Shown here in pieces: positions 54,859-64,000 of a stretch of DNA of 64,000 nucleotides. Origin of the DNA: Tetraselmis striata (Eukaryota; Chlorophyta; Chlorodendrophyceae; Chlorodendrales; Chlorodendraceae); NCBI GenBank assembly GCA_006384855.1, contig VCJN01000243.1:78501-142500 (forward strand), read 5' to 3'. The position numbers and the translations under genes were made by a program. The number at the start of each line of letters is the position of its first letter. Positions within the stretch are counted from its first letter, which is position 1. The notes below the pieces were generated by a model, which saw only the letters and a program-made list of their open reading frames with translations, had not been told where the DNA came from and did no database searches.

Positions 54859-55335
54859 TGGGCGGTGTCTCATAAACCACACTATGTGATATTTAACGCC
54901 CTAACTCACCATTCTATAAGAATACAAATCAGGCAGTTAGAATAGAAAAAGAAAAGACTAGACTAGATATTGTGTTGATAATTTGCTTTTTCTTGAAAGA
55001 AATCTGACATATACATGTCAGTCGTCTTGCGAATCGATTTCGGATAGTATTATTAATGAGATTTTTATTGTGTTTTATTGTATTTGTTTTGCTTGTTGCC
55101 CATATATTAAGAAAGAATAGACCTACATCTAATTTGTCAAAGTAGATGAAGTACATGAATGCGTACCGATGCGCTACGATAAAAATACGATTTTATCATC
55201 ATGCACTCAATAATAACGACGATTATCCTAGGTCGTATCCATTCCTTCTTTTTACTCGTACCAGCAGTATTTCTAGTAAATTACCGGAATCATTTGCACC
55301 CGGAATGGTTTTCGTATATCAATTGCTATTTATCT
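54859..55335. other. AT-rich, no supported gene
   Basis: A sharp drop in GC content right after the DIRS-like remnant. Short frames only. Confidence 0.5.
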
Positions 55336-55517
55336 CGTAAAGTAAAGTAAACTTTGCCCCGGGACACCGGCCGAAGCCGCCACATGACTTCACCTCTGCG
55401 CCAACTGCAGCCGCAGGTCTGGCATAGCCCTTAGACCATTATTACCTCATTCGAACCCCGAAGGGCTAATTCATCAACCGGGTATACCCGGGACACGCCG
55501 GGCCGATATTGTTATCC
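55336..55517 (-). mobile_element. tRNA-derived SINE, copy 2 (head lost)
   Basis: Matches 32290-32475 over the body (shared GCGCCAACTGCAG.CG.AGGT, CATTCGAACCCCGAAGGGCT) and has the same ACTTT-type 3' tail. The tRNA-like head is missing. Confidence 0.7.
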
Positions 55518-58310
55518 TGATCACATGTATTCGGTTCGTTACGATCGAACTTCTGCAATACAATTGTTAATATTATTATTAACAGGACGATAAAAACAGT
55601 CCACAGATAATAGCAAATTAGCAGCAAAACAAGGTTGGAAAACGCTAGAAGGGTGGCAAAACACAGCCGCCAGGGCAAGCACCGCCTTTTAAATTTTAAG
55701 TTTCTGCCACCTACGCGTTGGTAGATATATACGCCAAGTGTATAATATAACGGTTATATTTAGTTGCTAGCACCGCCGCACGCCGAGAGAGGGATTTTCT
55801 CAATGTTTGCGTGGTATTCGCGGATGGTATGTAAGGAATGACCGTCTCCGGAGAGAGAAACAGTGGAGCTGTAGGTGGGTTTTCTTGTTTAATATGACTG
55901 GAGGTTTTTTATTACCCTTAGAACAATAACTAGCGACTACTATTATTTTTCAAGACATGACGAAGCTGCAGGTGGTGTGTATTTTTTAATGTGATGATTA
56001 ATAACGCATTTTTATGAAACTACATGAACGGAACGTTGCCTGCCCAGGGACTTCCGTCACTCGGTCGCTGCCTAAACGGCCTTCGTACTAGTAGAGCAGA
56101 AAAGTACCGTTTGCTTGTCCGCTAGTAACGGTGCTTCTCCGCGCTAGTAGAGACGGTGCAAGGGTTTCACTGCGCGTTGTTGCCAGTCATGTCCCGGGGG
56201 CGATTAGCAAATGATGCTTATTGGCAGGCTGCCCGACAGGGTACATGTACCCTATCTAGCCGCTATCGCTGCGTATCCGCCGCGCTATAGTCGCTATTAT
56301 TCCTTAATCGCTGTGTTTCAAATTATGCTACTGAGGATATTGCACACCCAAAAAGCAGCAGCGCACTCGAAAGTAATAAATCGTCGGAGCATCGCAAATA
56401 AAAAAACTGCCCGTCTACATCGCGTACACGCGACGCGTCGTCAGGGAAGAAAGAGTAAATGTACAGCACTCCGCATAATAAGTCTTTGCATATAGAAATC
56501 CGCGCGCTTCCTCGCTTTTGCGCCTAAGCCACGCTTTGGCAACGGTGCCATGGAGCCTCGCGTTTCAGTGCATGCAAGCCTCCTACGTTAAGAAGGCAGC
56601 CGTTTCGTCCGGTTATCGCACTTGTAAATGGCCTCGCCTCGCACTTTGCCTTGCACTTCGCATATGATGTTGTTTGGCACAAGGCTAGAATCCCCGAAAC
56701 GTGGTGAACGCACAGTCAAATAAGCAACATAGTGGCGGTCTATTACTACCGTCCGTGGCATTTGCACGCGCGCTCCCGGTGATGCGTGGACGTATGCATG
56801 GGATATATGATAAGGGTGAGGGTGGCGATGCTGGAGTGAAACGTCTTGTTTAGGATGTATTGGATGTGTTACATGAGGTGGATCACAACAACTATATATA
56901 GTTATTTATGCACACAATCGACTATAAAAAATCGGCTGTGGGAGTTGAGAATATGCATGGGATATTCAAGCAAATTTGAGTCCAATCAGTGCATGCTACC
57001 ATTGATGCGCGGGTATTTTGATGCATATGAACAAGAAAAGGTCCGCCAATGAATATGAATGAGAATATGCATGGGCATTTTTATGACAGTGTGCCAATAA
57101 TGCAGACAATTCTCCACAATTGCCAATTCCTTAAATTTTCAAGCTGCAAGATAAACAAGCGCGGTTGGCTGCGCCTCGCTGGCTTTAAGTAGTAGGCATG
57201 CTTTCGATTCCGCATGGGCATGCTTACATCACCCGCAGCGCGGGCCAAACGCGGGCTCGCCCCCATCAACAACATTTGAAACTTGATTCTTTTGCCACTT
57301 TGTTCCGGCTTACTCTGCTAAACATGCTAACTGTCTCACGACCCGGCTGCACGAACCCGCATAGGGCCCGCTAATGAAAGTGTGTAGCGTGCAGCCCTCT
57401 GAAGGCCCTGCCGTCAACAACTTCCACGACTAGTGCGCAAGTCCGCGCGCATGTAGCACATGTCACCCATGATCAAAGGGAGGAGCCGAAATGACGGCGG
57501 GGGTCGACGCGACGTGGAGACCCATCCAAGAGGTCCTCGCGCATGGGAGCTTGCGTGGAGTGGCACAATACATGCCCCCATCATGCTTCCCCACCCACAA
57601 TGAGTTGGCTGTTGGCCGGCATATTAGAGTCAGTAGAGAGGGTATCTTTGACATGCTATATGATTTCACTATTTACCGGAGTGACGTGATAATGAGGTAT
57701 CTAGAATAAACTAAGCCCTGCTCTGCTGCTCAAAGGCTTTCTAGATGCTATTCAGCACTAAATTCTGATTAACGGCGAAATGTTGTAAATTTCCTCGTGA
57801 TTGCAAGATTACTGTTATTCACAGGGCGAACAACCGGTTTGATAATGTCGCATGCATCCCAACACTACTTGACCAGACGCTAAACCATGCGCGCCAAGCA
57901 GTTGCACGGGGTTGATCATGGCTAACTCATGTACCTCAATGACCATGGGAAAAACAATGTTCTTTATGTTCTAATGCCGGCGTGCGGTGCGCTCATACCC
58001 ATAACCCGATTTTGATTTCAAGGCATATTACCTAGTGATACTGCCACATGATATGGCGTGCGTCGATACCGCATTGACACCGTCGCGTCGACCCTAGCAC
58101 ACCATATGCACGCCCTTCTATGATTTCCTCGCAACGAGCGCGATGGCATAGGCTTTGCGTGGGTTTATCGGCTAGAAGCGCCCCAAGCGGAATCACACCC
58201 ATGAAACATGCGCATATGTTTGTGACCTGCTGATGTATGAGAGTGAGATTATATTTATACATACATATATATCACTACTGGTACGAGATGGTACAGTTTA
58301 AATGTGTTGT
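55518..58310. other. AT-rich intergenic DNA
   Basis: No supported gene. The frame at 57491-57709 (72 codons) and others of 60-95 codons have no recognisable domain. Composition differs clearly from the GC-rich transposon and gene regions. Confidence 0.5.
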
Positions 58311-58966
58311 ATATATGTTAAGACCCATGTACGAAAATGCCATGTGTACACACAGGTCGCCCTGCGCATACACATGTCATCAAATTATTCTGTGTGTACA
58401 CATGTGATATTTTTAATTGAACTGTGTACACACAAGTCACTATTTTGCTTGTGTATACACATGTCGATACCGTAATGACAAGTGTGTACACGGGTCATGT
58501 TCACTTTGACCCGTGTCAACACATGTCACTTTTTATGACCCGTGTACAAACAGGTCAAAGTGATCATGACCCGTGTACACACAAGTCATTACGGTATCGA
58601 CCTTTGTATACACGGGTCACCAATGATACCTAAAACCCGACACCTTGTTTGCACATAGGGCATCTGTGAAATGGCATGGGTGAAAACATGTACTTGGGTC
58701 ATATGATGTCAGATGACCTGTGTACAAACAAGGCAGCGATGTTCGCACTTGGGTCATTTTCTATGACATGTGTATACACAAGGCGACTTCAAGTGACCTG
58801 TGTATACACATGTCATGGTCAAAATGACCTGTGTGTACACAGGTCAATGCAAGTGACCTATGTGTACACAAGGCATACAAGGTAAATGCTCTGTGTGTAC
58901 ACATGGCATTTTGACCATGACCTGTGTATACATAGGGCATTTTCGTACATGGGCCTTAACATATAT
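58311..58966. mobile_element. Fold-back element of palindromic repeats
   Basis: 48-bp inverted ends (58311-58358 and 58919-58966, both ATATATGTTAAG.CCCATG reading inward) enclose about 17 irregularly spaced units of a palindrome near TGACCTGTGTACACAGGTCA. A second, inner inverted pair (about 58462-58510 and 58553-58601, with CGATACCGTAATGAC) is nested inside. TA-rich bases flank both ends. The structure suits a fold-back or MITE-like DNA element. Short frames here come from the repeat. Confidence 0.7.
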
Positions 58967-59401
58967 AGTAATGAGATGCCATAGTCATCATAGGACGAGT
59001 AGCTACAGTCGGTATTAAATATGAGATAAGGGTCGAAGATGACGATATACAATGCGGACAATATGATTGTCGCTACGGGTGCCGACGCACTTTGAAGAAC
59101 GCATTTTCCCAGTAGAAAGTGCCACACCCTTAATGGCTTAAATTTAGACGAAACGATAGCGGATATTACGTAATTATAAGAACATTATGCCAGCACCCCA
59201 GTTTCTACATTAAAAATAATATTCACGTTCTTATTATTCAAAGAGCGTCGGCACCCGTATGTATAGTCGCTACGTCTCATCCCCAGTTATAATCATCCGA
59301 GAGGTGAGCGATCCAGTTCATGTAGGCTTTTTCCTCCCCCAGTACTTTGCGTGCATTCTCTGGACGCTCTGCCTGTAACCAAAAAGTTAAAATCCAGTTC
59401 C
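58967..59401. other. No supported gene
   Basis: AT-rich, then mixed sequence leading to the SINE fragment and C run upstream of the zinc-finger gene. Confidence 0.4.
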
Positions 59402-59476
59402 ATGGTAAAAGTAAAAGTAAAGTTCGCCCCGGGACATCGGCCGACGAAGCCGCCCCAGCACTTGACATATTGCGCC
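59402..59476 (-). mobile_element. tRNA-derived SINE, copy 3 (3' end only)
   Basis: GTAAAGTTCGCCCCGGGACA and following bases match the 3' end of the other copies, with the ACTTTT-type tail. It lies just upstream of the zinc-finger gene start. Confidence 0.65.
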
Positions 59477-59504
59477 AAATGCCAAGTCCATCAACCCCTC
59501 CCCG

Positions 59505-59534
<30 letters not shown>
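59505..59534. repeat. C homopolymer, 30 nt
   Basis: The longest run in the window, 6 nt before the proposed start codon of the zinc-finger gene. Confidence 0.9.
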
Positions 59535-59535
<1 letters not shown>

Positions 59536-59540
59536 CGACC

Positions 59541-61294
59541 ATGTTTGATTGTACTACACTGTCGTCGCCTAGCCACCACTACAGCATGTCGGGGGAGCAG
59601 TGGCAAGGCGTGGGGGCGGGAGCGGGTGTGAGTTGCACTCAGGAGGAGCGGCGCTGTCACGGAATTGTTTGTCGGTCGCTGGCTGCCCCGGCCCCTGTTG
59701 CTCTGCTCACGGGCGCCGCGACGTCCGCGGCGAACCGGCGGACTCGTCGTCCCACTGCGTTGTCGCTCGCGGACGAGAGGGTATCCTATCTGCCTTGCCC
59801 TTATCCAGGGTGCCCGCACTACTTCCTGTTCGCATGGCAGCGGGAGGAGCACAATGCCAAGGCGCACTCTCGTGCTGCGGCAGAGGAGGCCTGTGACAGC
59901 GCTGCTGGCGCCGGCGGTGAGGTCGGTGTGATGGGCAGAGAGGCAGAGTACGACCGTAGATACGACACGTCAGCGGCGGACGATTGCCAGAGTGTGCAGC
60001 AAGGGGGTGGCGACATCAGCGGCGAAGGCAACGGTGCCGATGCCTCACTGGGCAGCAAGCCGGTCATCCTCGTGGATGCGGAGGGATGCTTCTCGGAGCG
60101 TGACAAATGCATCTTCGAACTGGCGGGGAGGCAGGCCGAGGTGGGGGAGGGCGGTTGCACGGCAGCGGCGAGGGCCGACTGCTTGCCCGCGGGTGCCGAC
60201 CAACCGGCGGGCGGCGACCAACCCGCCCGGCAGCCGCCCGACGACGACGCGGTTGTTGTGATCGACGACGAAGAAGACGACCTCCTCTGTCCCTTCGCTG
60301 GTTGTGGGCGCGTGTTTGCCGGTCAGCGGGCTCTGAGCGAGCACATCGCAGCGCTGCACGCGGAGTGCCCGCAGTGCGGCGTGCTGGTGGGCGACGCGGC
60401 CGCGGTGGGGGCGCATCTCGGGGCGGCGCACATCTGCACGCCCGGCACGCCACGCTGCCCCGTGTGCGATACGGAGGTGGTGGGCGGGCCGGAGGCGGTG
60501 GAAGCGCACCTGCGGGAGCGCCATACCTGCTCGGAGTGCCGCGACTTTGTTGGAAGTGACGACCAGCTTGACGCCCACACAGCGGAGGTGAGCGCCATCG
60601 CACGCAGAGCTAAGGAGCTAAGTATGTGCGAGTTTAGGGGGGTGGATGCCAAGGAGGGGTCCTGCCAAGCTGTCATCTATCCGAACGATTCGCAGCTGCC
60701 TCGTTTGGCAGATACGCTCGACAGTGAACCCCTAGACGAGCCGCTGGCATTCAGCCCTGTTGACCGCCGACTCCACGATTGCCTCCCTGAGTGCTTTGGA
60801 TGCCCCGGCGGCGCAGAACCACCCCGCCTCCCTGGAATGCCCGCAGTGCCACGCGGGGCACTCCACCTCCGCGCAGTTCCGTGCGCACGTGGAGCTGTGC
60901 CTCGGTAACGAGCACTATCCGGGCGACCAGCCGGAGCAGTGCTGCCCCGTGTGCAACAAGGTGGGGGCTCTCCAGCAACATGCTGAGCCGCCTCCCTGCT
61001 ACCTCCAGGTGCGCTGAAGTACCCCCTGCCCCTTTTCCTATCACCGCTTACGCCTTTTCCTGTTGCCATCCCCGGAGGCAGGGTTTTCAGTCCTTGGAGG
61101 CGCTGAAAGAGCACGCGGAGGATTGCACCATCCGGCGGTCGGATCGGCGCAGGAGGGCCCTGGCTGCGGATGGGGAGCAGGATGCAAGCCATTCGCGGGG
61201 CTCTCAGCCGTGCCGGGGCGCTACTCCCAGCAGGAAACGGCGGCGCACTCAGCAGGTGCGGTGGCGCGGGTGCGGGGATGCTGCTGGCAAGTAG
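59541..61294 (+). CDS. Multi-zinc-finger nuclear protein with SUMO-interaction-like motif
   Basis: Exons 59541-60587, 60736-61008 and 61082-61294, all phase 0, give about 510 residues. Exon 1 has C2H2 fingers at C86-C91-H104-H109, C250-C255-H268-H273, C276-C279-H292-H297, C306-C309-H323-H328 and a partial finger C330-C333-H346. Exon 2 adds C-x2-C-x12-H-x3-C (C-P-Q-C-H...H-V-E-L-C), the spacing of UBZ-type ubiquitin-binding fingers, and a further C-C-P-V-C. Exon 3 contributes E-H-A-E-D-C and a basic tail (S-R-K-R-R-R), a likely nuclear signal. Residues 236-248 (D-A-V-V-V-I-D-D-E-E-D-D) fit a SUMO-interaction motif, and V-I-L-V-D near 175 resembles another. A role in ubiquitin/SUMO signalling is an inference. 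The second Met (59586, M-S-G-E-Q) is an alternative start; an unseen intron before residue 85 is possible. Confidence 0.7.
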
Positions 61295-61676
61295 AATGCT
61301 GCCATGCTGTAGAGCGGGGTGAACGGGGGACTATGTGCGTCAGGCTGTCCCTTCCGGGCCTTGCATGTCAAGGCTGACCCCTGCACCGTACCCACGCCTT
61401 GGGTTTGCTATCTACTCACCCTTGTTTTCCAACCTCTCGCAAAGAAGGAAACCTGAGCTATCGAAAAATTCACCAGGATACACCACACGTATAGCACAAA
61501 GTCTCGGGGTCAATGGTGCGAAAGAATTTGTTATATTTTTGCGATTCGAAAATACAATGCAATGATACGGTACACAGGGCAGCGGGCAGGAGCGTGCGGG
61601 CACGGGGGTGCTTCTCCGAGCACGGCCTGCTGCAGGGCGTGAGGCAGGAGACCCCGGCGCAGTGCGGCACACAACC
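61295..61676. other. Between two plus-strand genes
   Basis: Would hold the 3' UTR of the zinc-finger gene and the promoter of the next. No canonical signals are certain. Confidence 0.35.
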
Positions 61677-62711
61677 ATGACAGCCGAGACGCTGCGGGCG
61701 GAGCTGGTGCCGCGCGGCGGGGAGCTGGTGCTCAATGCAGTGCTCAGCGCGGACCTGGCGGCGCGGCGGGCAAAGTGTGGTGAGCGCTGGGCGGCGCTGC
61801 CGGATAAGGTACGCCGGGGGCCAAGGGAGTTTCTTAAGGGGTGACGTCGCTCAGAGTGTAGGCGCACGGCATGATATGCCAACATGGTATCCAATATTTG
61901 TCCAGTACGTTCTTCATCAGCATGGCAGAGGAGCATCAGGAGTATATTTTTGGGATACCGTACACCAAGCGTCGGTGTGGTATACCGGTTATGAACCTTG
62001 TGGTCACTCTAAATATGGGCGTTGTACCTGTGAATCACTGCATATATGGATATCAAGCTTCCAGGTGTAGGCTACGCCTGCACGCGCACACAGACGCTGG
62101 ACGTGGGTTTCCGGACAGAGCGCATCAAAATATACAAGCACCAATACCAATGCAAAGTGCTTGGAAAGCACGTGGAGGACTGACATGGGTAGGGAGCAGC
62201 GTGAAATAGATAGTTCAGTCAGCGTTCATATACATATAGATGCATTTCCGAGCTAGCATATCTATGTGCCCTTGGCAATCAGACAGATACCCCCCCTCCC
62301 CCCTCTGAGAGGCGCCCATCCAACACTGGTGGGGCACCCGCTGTACGCTCGACCCCTGAGGCACCAACCCTTGCCGCACGCCGTCGCCATTTCAAGAAAG
62401 TAGAGGAAGGGTGGCGGAGTGCCAGAGTTACCTAGGTATATAGTTGGGAGAGTGCTGCTACTCAGGAAATGCTGCCTCGGCAATGGCAATGCAACGGCTT
62501 GCATCTCTGCGACATTTTGACTGTGGGCTCCGCTTGGCAGGCAAGACACGCGGTGGAGGTGCTCCCAGCCTACCTGCCGAGCGACGGTGCCAGTCGGTGC
62601 GCGTGCCAGTTGGCGGCGGCCGAGGCGAAGGCCGGCCCCGGCGCGTCGCGTCAGTGTCGCTGCACCGCGTCACTGGCGGCGCTCCTGCGAGACCACGGGC
62701 TGCGGGACCCG
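61677..62711 (+). CDS. Unidentified gene, two predicted exons (partial)
   Basis: Exon 61677-61808 opens with ATG in good context (ACCATGA) and gives 44 residues (T-A-E-T-L-R-A-E-L...W-A-A-L-P-D-K) before GTACGC. Exon 62541-62711, after CTTGGCAG and before GTAGGG, gives 57 residues in the same phase (A-R-H-A-V-E-V-L-P-A-Y, then C-A-C-Q-L-A and C-R-C-T-A-S-L-A-A-L-L). Both are helical with Cys pairs, and no family is recognised. The 62.7-63.7 kb gap probably hides another exon. It may be the 5' part of the gene with the SET-like exon at 63717. Confidence 0.35.
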
Positions 62712-63716
62712 GTAGGGGGGATACTGCCGGGCAACCTGGCCGCAGCGGTGGCGGCAGCAGGTGCAATGCCCCCGCGTGACCGGACAGCGCCCTGGCGCAT
62801 GAGCACTGCATCCCTTCACTCCGTAGAGACTGTGTCAGATATATGGCAATCTATGAGACGGAGCCCGACCTGGATAACAACTGTTGGACGGGTGGGCGGT
62901 CAAAGTATCTATTGTTATATCTTCTGATACATCGATTATGCATGGCGATGAAAACCAATCCTATGATGCCATTGTGACATTGTGCAACGGCTCCATGTTG
63001 ATGTGGTTGGTACTCTGCTCAACGCTTTCTGGCTGCCACCATCTCTACTGCCGCGGTGCCTCCCCCACTAAGCAGGGATACATGATACAACAGCAGGATA
63101 CACGCGCACCCCTACTAAGCAGGGGCTCGCGCCCCTCGCTTCTTTGTGCCATTCAGCTGGGTTGGCGGCCCGAAATATAATCAACGCACAGCGGATACAA
63201 ACAGGCCGCTGACGTAACATGCCTTACAAGCGCATTACGTCTGATACAATAAATGGTAGGCCCGGCGCGGGGCAGCCACCTGTGCAAGTATGAGTATACG
63301 CAGAAATGAACACACAGAGCCCCGCGAAGTGAGGAGCTTGCCAGCCACGTAGTCGAGGTGTACATTCCTGGCCGTACGTATGGCTACACAGCTGACTGAG
63401 AGTGGGAAGAGACCTCGTGCGGAAGGGATGGCGAGTTGATCGAATGATCCAATCGGTCTTGCTGTGCCACTGCTCTGCAAGGCTGAGATCTCTCGCGGAA
63501 GTCACCTTGTGGTTGATTTCTCACAGACATGAAGCTTTCCGATGAAGCAACGCGCCTAGACACCCCAGACTCGGTGTTTGTGATGATTCGAGACTGATAT
63601 TACTATGAATTCGATTCGGCGCAATGACCGAACTAGGATGCGCCTAATGATGGGCTGACTGACTGACTGTCTCACAAAGTCTATGCGCAATGAGTGGTTT
63701 GTCTTGTGCTGTGCAG
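62712..63716. other. No clear exon
   Basis: Possible intron or intergenic sequence. Nothing with good coding character and splice sites together. Confidence 0.3.
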
Positions 63717-63832
63717 GCGTGTGCATGCTACAGCGGGTACCGCCCGAGGATGAGCGGGAGGGCCTGCGTGGGCAGCAATGCCTGGTGGCTTGCCGCGCCT
63801 TCGCCGCAGGAGATGTCATTCTGCCGTACCAG
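63717..63832 (+). CDS. Exon resembling the start of a SET domain, gene runs off the window
   Basis: Bounded by GTGCTGTGCAG and GTGCGC. The frame reads V-C-M-L-Q-R-V-P-P-E-D-E-R-E, then L-V-A-C-R-A-F-A-A-G-D-V-I-L-P-Y. The last block resembles the opening of SET lysine-methyltransferase domains (G-x-x-A-x-x-x-I-x-x-G-x-x-I-x-x-Y). The exon enters in phase 2, so it cannot follow 62711 directly. The remaining SET blocks would lie beyond 64000; with only one block visible the call is weak. Confidence 0.3.
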
Positions 63833-64000
63833 GTGCGCGGGCGGACGCCAGCTCCAGCGGCCACCTCAAGCTACGGGCTGCACTGCCTTCCCCTCCTCTC
63901 CACCACCCGCACCGGCCAAGCAAACGTGCCATAATTACCGTTACGGATTGCGGCTAGCTACACCGACTGGTTGACCACCCCATATGGCTAGCGCCCCATG

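Noticed and set aside
57491..57709. Small plus-strand protein gene
   Set aside because: 72 codons in AT-rich DNA with no domain, no splice evidence and no repeat copy; indistinguishable from chance.
58311..58966. CRISPR-like array
   Set aside because: Repeats are palindromes of variable sequence at irregular spacing with inverted ends, the spacers are not unique units, and the host is eukaryotic.
59277..59867. 196-codon minus-strand ORF
   Set aside because: It is antisense to the zinc-finger exon, reads through the C homopolymer as poly-Gly and through the SINE, and has no recognisable domain.

Overview
The window is nuclear DNA of a eukaryote. Genes are split by GT-AG introns of about 70 to 275 nt with consistent phases. 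Everything else is a thick, nested layer of retrotransposons. GC-rich exons, chromodomain Ty3/gypsy and Ty1/copia elements, and several tyrosine-recombinase (DIRS/PAT-like) retroelements of the kind known from green algae suggest a microalga, perhaps a chlorophyte. That is an inference; nothing here fixes the species.

Layout. 1-2.8 kb is mostly unrecognised sequence with one dispersed repeat. 2.8-7.5 kb (minus) is a non-LTR retrotransposon pol with a stop codon and a frameshift. 7.2-18.7 kb holds a 8.7 kb Ty3/gypsy chromovirus (minus) with 337 bp LTRs; a 2.3 kb Mutator-like DNA element with 54 bp inverted repeats and an 11 bp target duplication sits inside its pol. 19-22.4 kb is a DIRS-like RNase H/recombinase remnant bounded by inverted repeats. 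25.1-25.6 kb is a truncated DCC-family (DUF393) oxidoreductase gene. 27.2-32.0 kb is a complete copia insertion (505 bp LTRs, ATCAT target duplication). Between Gag and a wrecked reverse transcriptase it carries a domain resembling a cytosine-5 DNA methyltransferase. 33.9-35.7 kb is a glutathione peroxidase gene with a possible membrane-anchor exon. 37.3-40.5 kb is a patchwork of gypsy, DIRS and LTR/gag fragments. About 40.9-47.7 kb is a PAT/DIRS-like element interrupted by a second copia copy (41070-45297, GTTTG target duplication) that lacks the methyltransferase. 49.1-51.4 kb (minus) is a four-exon, membrane-anchored sialidase-like gene. 51.7-54.9 kb is another DIRS-like element with gag, RT and RNase H. 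55-59 kb is AT-rich and contains a 650 bp fold-back of palindromic repeats. 59.5-61.3 kb is a multi-zinc-finger gene with a SUMO-interaction-like motif. 61.7-64.0 kb has exons of one or two incompletely seen genes, one SET-domain-like.

The host genes do not form a pathway. The coherent story is the mobile DNA: nested insertions, internally deleted copies with intact ends that were probably mobilised in trans, and a retroelement that appears to have captured a DNA-methylation enzyme. Ten uninterrupted G/C homopolymers of 16-30 nt lie in introns, transposons and intergenic DNA alike.
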